DNA from: Tieghemiomyces parasiticus
Taxonomy: Eukaryota > Kickxellomycota > Dimargaritomycetes > Dimargaritales > Dimargaritaceae
Direction: 5' to 3'
Assembly (NCBI GenBank): GCA_027575765.1
Contig: JANBPT010001008.1
Coordinates: 1-16,576 of the forward strand
Length of the DNA: 16,576 bases
The notes below the pieces were generated by a model. The model was not told the DNA's origin, did not search any database, and saw only the letters and a program-made list of their open reading frames with translations. The translations under genes and the position numbers were made by a program. Below are positions 7,393 through 16,576 of this stretch, piece by piece (within the stretch, counting starts at the first letter, position 1; each line of letters opens with the position of its first letter).

Positions 7393-9784
7393 CAATGGGC
7401 ACGCGGCATTATCTACTGTGTAGCCGTGACATGCCAGGGTCCGTCCGCGGTTTCCGATCTAGAATGGCCGTTAAAGGCCATTACCAATCTAGTCGACCCA
7501 ATATGCACTGTGAGCAAACTCTAATCCATGTCGTTATTGGTAGCAATGTGCTTGGCAATTTATTTCATTTTTCGCCACGCTTCCTATATTGTACTGTGGT
7601 GGCTTGTTCGGAATACCGTGAAGGATTCGGTGTCATGGGGGAAACCATGGAGTGGCTGCATCTTAGCAAAATAAATAAAAGTTTTAGCGGCGCATGGTGC
7701 CATTTTCCGGCATGTGGCGGGATGGGTCTATTCTGCATATCTGAAATCAGTTCGACCGGGCCACGGCTGTTAACAATCAAGGTTGGAAGGGCAGGGGATC
7801 CGCCGTGCATAAATAGGGTCCCTGACCTTCCATGTGATACCCGCGCTTAAGCGGTTTACCCGCGTAGTGTCCATACAGTTGCCACTCGACCTTAAGCATT
7901 TTATTTTCTAACCTAATTCTTCCACACACGTTTACCAGTTCTAATGAACCGGTATCAGATAGGTGGGTTACTTACTACGACAGAAAGGTAGGCTGTTTGC
8001 TCAGCCTGCTGCAACATGATGAGATGGGGGAGGGTAGTAGCGGCGTGATAGTGTTCCCCTCCCACCAAGCAGGAGGCCCAAAGTAAGTTGCATTGGCTAA
8101 GCCTTGCGTTTTTTGGCTTGCTGAAAGGGAGGGCACAGTTGCTGGCAGTCAAGTAATGACACAAGGTGGCTCAGTAATAAAAATGACATTTTTCATTCGA
8201 GAGGAAGAGAAGGGAACTGTAATACACTGAACCCCTTCCCTCATTATGGCCTGGTTTAGGCCACTATGGCACCCAATTTCTTTTTTGACGACACTAGAAG
8301 CAGTGTACAGGGTGGGGATGGTAAGTGGTGGTGGGGAGTAGAATTTACGACAAAGCCAGTATAATATCACGCGGGGTATTTTAACGAATAGCGATTATCG
8401 ACCACAGTCTGGTTATTAAACTTGTCTCTATTCACAATGGGCCGGTCAGGCCATTGAATCGGCCACAATGCAGCTCACATAGCGATCCCGTCCAGGGTCT
8501 AGCAACCAGGCGCTGTTGAGTGGCCCTGTTCATCTAATGATTTTCGACTGGCAACAACTACAGTTCGCCTATCTCAGATCCTCGCCAACTATAAAGCACG
8601 GCTGCCGTTGTATATCAGCAGTTAACCAGACGCCCGAGCCTGATGGATAACCTGTCAATACCATTCGGTACCGAGTAGATGGGTTACGTTGGGAGCAAAG
8701 TTACGACTTCGCCCATACATGCCGGTTTCTATCGAATTAAAGACATATAGCTGTCGGCAATCTCGTATATCGTGGGGCGGACAGATTATCTGGGCGCGAT
8801 GCTCATGAACACTTGGAATTATACGTGGATGATGCATAAGTACTCCTAGAAATTGTGGTGGGCCTTTAGCAGGCCCATCGAGCCCCCGATCATGTTTCTG
8901 TCCCCCCCCCGATTTCACGTCGACGGGTTGTAATGGTGCCTCTGACGGTACCGTTTGTGGATCCCTCGCCCTCTTCAGCCCGCCGTGCTGGAGCTCAACA
9001 TACCAGAACCAACAATACACAGTAGGGCCGTGTCTAAAGCCTTCGATAATGACGAGTAGTAATTGGTAATACACAGTCACTGCGGGCAGGCTAGGCAGGG
9101 GAATCAGGAAGGGCAGATCATCACCTCCGGAAACTTTAATGCCCAACTCATCCGGCACACAAAGTCCGTGACAGCCGTATTATCACTTGAATGTACCTAA
9201 TATTGGGGCCCCTTTTAGTAAGCGGTAATTAGAGGCTGGCTGCCGATATCTGTAGAGTACGCACCTTGGAACATGCGCGAGTGGAATCCCCGCGAAAAGA
9301 CCTGTGGCACCAAGACGGGATTAGTAAGAGGCTGTATATTGGTGGGTCATGTGTTACGGAGATGGCATGGTGGCCCAACGGATCGGGTTTGGTTGCGAAG
9401 CCAGCCGATACTGGTGAGCTGGGCCACCCGTGGTACCGGCTAGGGCTATGTCATCCACGAACTTCAGTTATGATAAGGTGTAGCTGTACCACATACCTAG
9501 ATTCTTTTCGCGTGACTAGCACTACCACGGGGCCGTGCTATATAGATACCCCACCGGCCAATTGCCTCTAATAATTTTCTTTTTGCTGGCATAAGTATTC
9601 CAATTCCCGTACAACTTGTGATTGGACTGCTGATCTCCATGCAGCGTCCTATATCATGATGAAGCACCTTAACAAGTTGGCTTTGAGCAACAGCTATGCT
9701 ATGGATGGAAATCAGCGTTGGTCCCGTAAACCAGAAGGCATGACAAGGGGAAAATAAAAAGATCCAGAATCGAATGTAAGGGCA
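7393..9784. other. gene-free stretch, second part
   Basis: It contains two of the longest open frames of the gene-free zone (7395-7850 plus, 151 codons; 8655-9158 minus, 167 codons). Neither shows a domain, a signal peptide, biased codons or a family resemblance, and frames of this size are close to what random DNA of this composition gives. Also present: GGGGAGGG at 8027-8034, CCCCTCCC at 8056-8063, C9 at 8902-8910, and a 9-base hairpin at 8857-8879 (one G-T pair, loop TTAGC). Confidence 0.5.
8902..8910 (+). repeat. C9 homopolymer tract
   Basis: Nine C in a row on the plus strand. Confidence 0.8.
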
Positions 9785-9803
9785 GGGGTGGGGAGGGGGT
9801 GGG
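9785..9803 (+). other. very strong G-quadruplex motif, plus strand
   Basis: GGGG-T-GGGG-A-GGGGG-T-GGG: four G-runs separated by single bases. One-base loops favour a highly stable parallel quadruplex, so this is the best quadruplex candidate in the window. No gene is recognised within several kilobases, so a promoter role cannot be assigned. Confidence 0.8.
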
Positions 9804-10799
9804 CCAAGGCCTCACCGTGTCACCCTGACGAAATTATCGGGCTTCACCTTGCCCATTGAAACCTATTACTTCGCTGTAAAATGCAGCCATGCACCAATTT
9901 AATGAAGATTCAGTCGACCTGACAACCCAACCGATGTGGGCTGCTTGGCCCCTATGATTGAGGGTACAGTAGACATATTCGGTGTAAGTGAGCGGTCCCG
10001 GTACCGATAATCCAGCCACCCGACTTTGTTCTCCGTGTTGCCGGCTTGCTTTCATTTATCGTATTGACCCTGATTTTCCACCCAGAACTCTACCTGGGCC
10101 TGGATGGTCAGCGTCGGTCACCGCTTGCCAGCACCCTGAGCATACCCTCCTGATCGAACTCGCCTTATCCTATTCACTGTTTTAACTATATTTTTCGCAG
10201 CCAGCGCTTCGGGTGAGCATTGATACCCTATTAATATGCTCCTATTCCCTTTGGCTACCTTGCAGCCGTATATCTGGGTATCCGTTTCCCACAGCCGAAC
10301 CGACAAACGATGTCAAGGAATGTCAGTGTAACCCGGCTAATTCAAGAATGATGGGCAATCAGTATGTGGACACGATATCCCAGGGTGTAGCATAGACCAG
10401 TAGGTGGTAAACTGAAGGAAGGGGTGGTACTTTGTAAAGGCCACGTCAGGCAATTCATGACACGGCGAAGGGACGACAATGTGGGAAGGATAGGGGTACT
10501 AATGCGACGATGGTTCTTACTAGGCCCTAATGGAGGTCACTAAGCAATAAACCTTCGCCAAGAGTGACGCAAGGAAACAGTGGGAGACGCTGGCTAGTAT
10601 AATTCACACTCTCCTACGGCATACGTCTTCATTTAAACTACCAACGTATAGACTATTGTGGTCTGCTAAACACAGGCTTGCCGCAGGGCCCTATTCGAAT
10701 GTACTTCCTACCTTCACGTACGTCACTCATTTTCTTTCCGCTGATATGCTGTGCAAGAACCTGCCTGCTACCACATGTCTAGTCGAGCTGTCCCGGCCA

Positions 10800-10820
10800 A
10801 TATATATATACATATATAAT
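10800..10820. repeat. interrupted AT microsatellite
   Basis: Alternating A/T at 10800-10810, then C, then ATATATAAT to 10820. A simple low-complexity tract with no gene attached. Confidence 0.75.
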
Positions 10821-11476
10821 CGGGACTTTGAGGTAACCAGTTCCACGAAACCAGGAGGACCGTCGCAGACCCCATCCCGATTGATGTATCATAAACGGGG
10901 CCGTACTTCGAGTACCTGCATAATGGCCAGAAATGAGACCACAAAGTCAGGGAGGCCGAGGGAATTCGGCACCAAAGTCACGGTGGGCCCTGCACTATGC
11001 ACCATATATCGCATTGATACGGTAAAAAAAGAATCCAACGCTCCTTCTCTCTGATTTTTTTTAAAAAACAAATATGTAGACGTAATTTAGATATGACACC
11101 AGAGGCATGTCATATGTAGAGAGCCAGGATGCGGCTGTTTAAGGCTTACACCCGGGCAATCAGGGGGTACCGAGGGTCGCTCGGCGACAGTTTCTCGATT
11201 AAAATTCAACCGCCAAAGGCGTGCGCGTTTAGCTCACGGTTAAGCTCTCGCCCGTATCGCATGGTTATGATGCCTACTGTCTTTCCCGTGTCTTTGCCTT
11301 CTGTTATTTCCTTTTTTTTCTGTCCCATTGCCTATTCGGGTTATATTCTGACAGCCTCAGCAGGAAGTATGATTGTACACTCCCAATGCGAGAATGGGGA
11401 TTTATTATGGCCATGGAATGGCGTCGATGTCGAGCATTACTGCACATCCTTGTACCCTGGCGTATTCCCCTCGTTG

Positions 11477-11485
11477 CCCCCCCCC
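11477..11485 (+). repeat. C9 homopolymer tract
   Basis: Nine C in a row on the plus strand. Confidence 0.8.
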
Positions 11486-11698
11486 GATGGGCGGGAGTTT
11501 TTTTGGCTTTCTGAATAGTTGGCCGCTAGATTTAGCCTGCATTGGGGGAAGGGAGTGGTCTGTAGAGTTAAAGACAACGCTGGGGCCGGCAACGGCAAAA
11601 TTTGCGGGTAAGTGTAGGGGACTACTACCATGGATACTATTCCAGGTATTGTGTTGCCTCTATCGATCATAGGCTAGTGTTAAAGTGGTCGGATGGAC

Positions 11699-11737
11699 GG
11701 GGACCGAAGGGATGGGTGTGGGTCAAAATGGGGAGGG
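11699..11737 (+). other. six-run G-quadruplex array, plus strand
   Basis: G-runs at 11699-11702, 11709-11711, 11714-11716, 11720-11722, 11730-11733 and 11735-11737. The first four give a canonical motif with loops of 6, 2 and 3 bases; the last two extend it with loops of 7 and 1, so several alternative folds are possible. Confidence 0.7.
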
Positions 11738-11950
11738 TCGGACGATGGAAGAGGGACCTTACAAAACTCACTCAGGCTCTTAGCCAAACATGCTAATAAT
11801 GGACCTACCGGTCAGCCCAAAGGAGGGTGGCAAGCACAAAATAGGGTAAAACCGTGAGAAGGGTCACCATACCTCATGCTGGGAGCGGGCTGCAGGTTAT
11901 CAGTTTAAATTAAGTTTAGCGGGCATCAAGGAATTTGCGATGGTGTTACG

Positions 11951-11960
11951 CCCCCCCCCC
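11951..11960 (+). repeat. C10 homopolymer tract
   Basis: Ten C in a row on the plus strand, followed by TT and four more C. Confidence 0.8.
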
Positions 11961-13147
11961 TTCCCCATTGCCACCAGACCGGCATTAGCCTCATCACGTT
12001 ACAAATGCAGGGTAGCTAAAAGGGGTAGGTGCAACGGTGGCGCTGGATCCGGGATTGTTCTGTGCGCGCTTTGTAGTCCGGCCATCGGGAACTGGAGTAT
12101 GCCCTACCTTTGGGTCCTTGGCCGAGGGCGATTGATGTCCCGATGGAAGCCACGACGTGAGTGTGTTCCCGGGAACCGCACCTACCGTAACCTGTTGATA
12201 GCCCCCTTCCACTTTCGCATTTCCCATTCCGGCTCTAAAACACTGCGCTTCCACTCTCTTCAACAGGATGCCTCGGTTGGCTACCGAATGGATTATAGCT
12301 CGGATACCTCTCAACAATCCCAGCTGCGCGACAGCCATGCGCCCGGCATCTCGGAATCAGAGCATAGGAGCTGGGGCTAATTTGGTCATAATACATGTCT
12401 GCCACGTAGAAAACGGGGTTCCTAAACATGAAATACCCTAGTTCTTGCAGGTCAGAAGCGCTCACTAGACAAGATGTGAACCAACCCCCTCCTTGCGTAT
12501 CTCCTGCGCCGAACGGATGTCCCTAGCTTTATTGTCCAGTATGTGTTTTCCTCACAATAGAATTGAACTCTGTAAGCAGGTTGCACTATTTTAACTTTGG
12601 TGAACACCCGGTTCCGACCTATATGTAGGACCTGGCTGGGAGTTGCCGTAACGGCCACCCCCTACTTCGAGGAGGTAAAGCCACAGCAAATGCTGACGTC
12701 AATCTACGTCGGCACATGTGTAAATATTTTTACACTCGCTTTTGATATGAAGACTCAAGTCCCCCTCGTTTGTGTTGTATCCTACCTTCCTGCTGTTCTT
12801 ACCTTGATCGCTGGGCGATAGAATGGTCAGTCGGGACTCTCCGACGATGTAAATCTACCAGATCGTTATGGTACGGCGTACGCCGAACTTTCAGCCGCTC
12901 TCACGAGACTCAGGCGAACTGGAATGGGTACGATCGTTTGTGGCTTAAAATGGGATCAAGATAGCCGAACGGAGTGTAGCGGCCACATCTGCTACTGACC
13001 TGCACCCTATCCTCCCTCTCCCCTTCCTGCAGGTTATTCATCCGCAGATACATTCTAGTAATCGTACCGAGACGCGAACGCGCTGTGGAGCCACGGCAAG
13101 AATGCGGAAGCCCACCCCTTAAACTAATCCAGCTGACTGCGGCGGCG

Positions 13148-13163
13148 AGGAAGGGGAGGGGCA
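13148..13163 (+). repeat. 16-base G-rich repeat, copy 2
   Basis: Identical to 6816-6831. This copy forms the left part of the quadruplex array at 13153-13188. Confidence 0.7.
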
Positions 13164-13188
13164 GGGTTGTATAGGGAAGGGGGGAGGG
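13153..13188 (+). other. six-run G-quadruplex array, plus strand
   Basis: G-runs at 13153-13156, 13158-13161, 13164-13166, 13174-13176, 13179-13184 and 13186-13188, with loops of 1, 2, 7, 2 and 1 bases. Any four consecutive runs satisfy the G3+N1-7 rule. A further G-rich stretch, 13288-13310, lies 100 bases downstream but has one 9-base loop. Confidence 0.75.
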
Positions 13189-14296
13189 TAGGTTACGTTC
13201 CTAACAAAAACACGCATAACAAAGGAGTTGTAGCTCAGTAAGAATCGGCTAATGAGATTCAGTTAGGGTGACAGGGACCCATAGCGAGGGGAGGGGGGAG
13301 GTGAAGCGGGGGTAGCGAATGGGACGGATGTGGATGATTTCCGTGAGGTGTCCAGGCAACAGCCTGATTCATAGGAGGGTCAACCCTCAGGTGAGCATCT
13401 AAGTATATATTTCCTCAGAGTGGTGACATCGAACAGTAGAATATCACAAAAGTAAATATCAACATGGCGGAAGTTAAGGCGGCGGAGACGAGAGAGGGAA
13501 GGTAGGTTTGTAGCCGGTGCGACCTTGCAGGCTGAGCTATGTCGTGATCGGCCGGCGTCAGGTTGGTACTCTTCTGATGAAGGATGGAGCCAGTCATACA
13601 GCCTCACTTTCCCCGTCGCTCGACTTCCCGACACGGCCTGATTCATTATGTTCTCACTACCCCCACTTCGGTTACAATCCCAAGGATCAATAATTAGGGT
13701 CATTTTGTCTTGTATGACTTTTGCGTCGGTCCCGGCCATTCAGTACATCAGGTGTTTCGCAATCACTACCCGGGTCCATATGTGTCCAGTCCTAGCCCTT
13801 ATGGCATACTGAGGTGCCTAAGGTGCGCAGTACTGGTTGTGAATCCAAGTAATGGGCCAGGCTGTAAGGCTGATCGTGGCGCAGGGAGGAGGACTCCGGT
13901 ACGGTTTCAGGAGTGATCTCATTCGACCCTGCTGCCTCTCAGTACCGCATGCACAACGGAAGGGGAGAAAGCCAAATGGTGGCCACCACAGCGTAGGTTT
14001 CGACTATTTGACAGCGACGCGAAGAGAGTGATAGGTCGTGCCGATCACTACTGCACGTGCTGGCGATTAGGCGAGGCCGTGCTAATGTAGGTCCAAAGCA
14101 CTCTGTAATACAAGTAATAGGTATTGCAGTAAGGAAATCAAGGAAGGAGTTAATTTTGAGCGGCAAAAGAGACGTCGTGGCGAGTGTCGTTTTTTTCTAT
14201 CTTCTGGTATTTTTCTAAGGGAGAGCCGCTGCAGGATGGATGGAACGAGTTGTGCGGACCGCCGGATGCTCTTAGGGCTGATTATGAACCCGCTTG

Positions 14297-14317
14297 CCCC
14301 CCCTCCCTCCCTGCCCC
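14297..14317 (-). other. strong G-quadruplex motif, minus strand
   Basis: C-runs at 14297-14303 (seven), 14305-14307, 14309-14311 and 14314-14317 give four G-runs on the minus strand with loops of 2, 1 and 1 bases. A related three-run copy lies at 14910-14923; the two share C6-T-CCC-T-CCC-T. Confidence 0.75.
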
Positions 14318-14909
14318 GACCCTACCTCAATCCAACTCGGCCATGCGTCGCCGGCAACGTCGCTGGGCGTGCTGACAAATGGCCCGGGTCCAGAGCTTCT
14401 TGGGAGGAAACGGGAGGTGCCAGCTCTCACATGCATTTTTTTGGACTTCCGGTAAAGGCACTAACTCATTGTTGTGATGGGAAATCCGATGGGCCGGTTG
14501 CTTTCGAGGTGGTCGTCAAGTATGAATCCCCTCCCCAATGTAGCTCGTTCAGGGTTCGTTTATCCGTTTGCATTTTGCAGCCCCGGGTAGCCAGGGTGGT
14601 CTAGGCATAAGAAAATGGATATTAGTCAATAGAACGTAACGCGTCCGGCCCAGCCGGTGTCGCGACTAGCGGGACGGCCAATTATCCGGTCGCCGCGCGA
14701 ATTTCCCAATGGGCTGTTGAGAGCCCCTGTTTTATTCCGAGCTAACAGTCACCAGCTAACCCCACCCTAATGTATGTGGTGTGGCTAGTTGGTATGCGGA
14801 GGTGGGGAAACAGTGGTCAACCCTTCTAGCCAGGCTCACCCAGTCATTTACGCCTTATTTACTATGATTGAGGGTCCACAAGCATTCACCTATTTGTCGA
14901 GTGATTGAG

Positions 14910-14923
14910 CCCCCCTCCCTCCC
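14910..14923 (-). repeat. C6-T-CCC-T-CCC tract, related to 14297-14317
   Basis: Shares 15 bases with the quadruplex motif 613 bases to the left but has only three separated C-runs, so it is at best a partial quadruplex. Confidence 0.6.
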
Positions 14924-16439
14924 TCTTGGCTCTCGGGTTTTTTAAACTCAAAAATAGAATAACGAATGGGGTCCTACGCCCTCCATCTTCGTAGCGACCG
15001 CACAAGCCCCCTACTCGCACCTCCACTCAATTCATTCACCGATACGACCTCGTATACGTCAATCATGGCCACCCTATCGCTCGTCCCCGTTTATTCAGCG
15101 GACGGCCCACTAGCGCGTTGGGTCTACCGATTTAAGGTTTAGCTGTCGGGCAGGATGGCCGACATATCGGTTGAGATTAAGCTGCGATAGCCGCATCATG
15201 ACCGAAGTATCGGGATGAGAACATAAGGGAGGATGACGCAGAAGGGTTGCGAGGGATCACGACCTCCCCCCGTCCCCGCCCCAATTGGCAGCGAGGGGAA
15301 AGAGGGGCTTGGGTAGGCCCCGCCGGTATGTATTGCCACCATTCAGTTATCCAACCGTCCAGTGGTCAGCGGAATGGTAAGCCGTAGGGTGCCCCTGGTC
15401 CGAGGGGTCACAACAAAGTCCGGGACACACAATGTAGGCCGTTCCTTGATTAACAAAAAAGGGGGGTTGCGGAGTCCTAAGGCACCACTTTCACAACGGT
15501 GCGGGCCGGCGGAGAACCAGGTGAGTGGGTGTGTAAATAACGGCGGTAAAAGGGCTCGAAATCCATTGTGGGCACAGGGTCACGGCCGTCGTTTGGGATT
15601 GGTTGGTTAGTGGGTGGACAAGGTGTGCTGGGCCATGATGATTGCGGCCTAGCGGCCATGTCAGGGCCCATCACCATGCAGGACGGCCGCTTGGCCGACG
15701 GAAAAGCAAGCCTGGTCAGCGGCTCCTTCAGCCATCCCCCCGACCGCCTCACTTGACACCCAGCCCTAGCAGCCCGTCCACCCCTTGACCACCCCTACCT
15801 CATTTATCGACTAGCCAGCGAAGGTCCTGGTTAATTACCGACAGTTCAGGCGATGCGACCACCGTAGCCCAGAGCACGCGGAGGCTGACACGATGCCATG
15901 GCAAGCCGTTTCTGGGTAATCTTTGTCAGTATGGAGGGGCTTAACCACCGGGACTCGTCACCAGGGCCAGTAATCGAGAATCAGCAGTGGGGACCGGGAT
16001 ATGTCTGGGGCTGGTACAACCGTAGGGTAGTAGGCTCCATATCGACCCTCCAAATTGACTTGTAGCGCCCGGTGCCTCTGGTCTGCGCGCGAATGCCGCA
16101 CCGAGCAAACAAAGAAGGATAGGCCACCGGTTTTCTCGGCGAGGGAACGAATAATTGGGACTGATACTGGATTGGGCACACACGAATGACGGGCCAACGA
16201 AGTGGCCGGGTAAATTTGGGAGGGGTGCCCCGTTTTGCTTCGTTCCCTTGCGGCAATCGATTCTCATTCAGGAAAGCCAACCCCAGCCTACCCACAGTTG
16301 CCCCACAAGCCGTCCCTTTGTAAATCGAACGCTAATATATGGGCGGGGAGGGCTGCCGAGGCCGGTAGATTAGTTGGGCTGCGAATAGTACGATTAAGCC
16401 GGCGGCGAACCCGACTGCGTTGTCAGAATGGATTGGCAA

Positions 16440-16449
16440 CCCCCCCCCC
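16440..16449 (+). repeat. C10 homopolymer tract
   Basis: Ten C in a row on the plus strand, close to the right end of the window. Confidence 0.8.
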
Positions 16450-16576
16450 AGACGCGGCATTGAAGCCTGGGTGGGGACGGCCTTTAAGTAGCCAAGTTGC
16501 GTATGGTCCACTCACGCGTGGCAATCCATTAATTCAGGCTCCCTACACGGTAAGAAGGGGCTGCCCAATCAATGTC

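Larger units (their letters stand above)
9804..13152. other. gene-free stretch, third part
   Basis: No gene, tRNA or transposon is recognised. The frames at 11129-11518 and 11940-12380 (plus) have no recognisable domains, and the second begins within a C10 tract. Contents: an AT microsatellite (10800-10820), C9 (11477-11485), a quadruplex array (11699-11737), C10 (11951-11960), T8/A6 tracts around 11053-11068, and a perfect 7-base inverted repeat (12718-12735). Confidence 0.5.
13189..16576. other. gene-free stretch, last part
   Basis: No supported gene. Contents: G-rich 13288-13310, a minus-strand quadruplex motif (14297-14317), CCCCTCCCC at 14528-14536, a three-run C tract (14910-14923), C6/C4/C4 at 15266-15282, GGGAGGGG at 16218-16225, GGGGAGGG at 16345-16352 and C10 at 16440-16449. 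Frames at 13380-13739 (minus), 14236-14604 (plus) and the overlapping set around 15941-16295 (minus) show no domain and compete with each other. Confidence 0.5.

Noticed and set aside
4675..7439. Shared ACATGCCAGGG at 4675-4685 and 7429-7439 with similar bases after it
   Set aside because: Many 11-base matches are expected by chance in 16.6 kb, and the similarity fades within about 26 bases.
7395..7850. Plus-strand frame of 151 codons
   Set aside because: No domain, no codon bias and a composition rich in Cys, Arg and Ser as expected from random DNA; the start lies just after a C10 tract.
8857..8879. Nine-base hairpin with a five-base loop
   Set aside because: About one such hairpin (with one G-T pair) is expected by chance in a window this size, and no T-run or gene end adjoins it.
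11129..11518. Plus-strand frame of 129 codons with a hydrophobic middle
   Set aside because: The hydrophobic part comes from a T8 tract and T-rich DNA; no family or promoter supports it.
11940..12380. Plus-strand frame of 146 codons
   Set aside because: It begins in a C10 tract, overlaps an antisense frame of 114 codons, and resembles no family.
12718..12735. Perfect 7-base inverted repeat GTGTAAA/TTTACAC
   Set aside because: Expected by chance at this length; no associated gene.
4204..16576. CRISPR arrays, tRNA or rRNA genes, insertion sequences, retrotransposon ends
   Set aside because: No regularly spaced repeats, no cloverleaf-compatible A/B boxes, no paired terminal repeats and no reverse-transcriptase or transposase motifs could be seen by eye on either strand.

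Overview
The window looks like nuclear DNA of a fungus. A YAR1-like ankyrin gene is split by one GT-AG intron (GTAAGT donor, CTCAC branch-like site, pyrimidine tract, CAG acceptor). A second gene has a classical secretory signal, a TATA box about 110 bp upstream and a start context with A at -3. Coding DNA is GC-rich at third positions, and nothing resembles bacterial ribosome-binding sites or operons. An early-diverging (zygomycete-grade) fungus with a GC-rich coding set would fit, but this is inference and the exact group cannot be read from the sequence.

Layout. (1) 1-1560: no certain gene. The minus strand of about 40-990 is pyrimidine/CA-rich and G-poor, as in promoters, leaders or disordered coding segments of early fungal genes. 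It contains one weak open frame (40-495, minus). A plus-strand TATA-type core promoter at 1298-1305 has no recognisable gene behind it. (2) 1595-2011, minus strand: a small secreted, cysteine-free protein with two dibasic sites, a lysine block and an acidic Ser/Thr/Ala tail. (3) 2012-3409: a divergent promoter region of about 1.4 kb. (4) 3410-4179, plus strand: a two-exon ankyrin-repeat gene, best read as the Rps3 chaperone Yar1, with a polyadenylation signal 18 bases after the stop. (5) 4204-16576: about 12.4 kb in which I can support no gene, RNA gene or transposon.

The gene-free part is not featureless. It carries repeated C-homopolymer tracts of 8-10 bases, all on the plus strand. It contains most of the 17 copies of a GGGGAGGG-type octamer in the window and several canonical G-quadruplex motifs, the best with three one-base loops (9785-9803). 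These G/C-tract signals are the least explained part of the window. No defence, biosynthetic or mobile system was found. The two genes do not obviously work together: one product acts in ribosomal protein supply, the other is exported.
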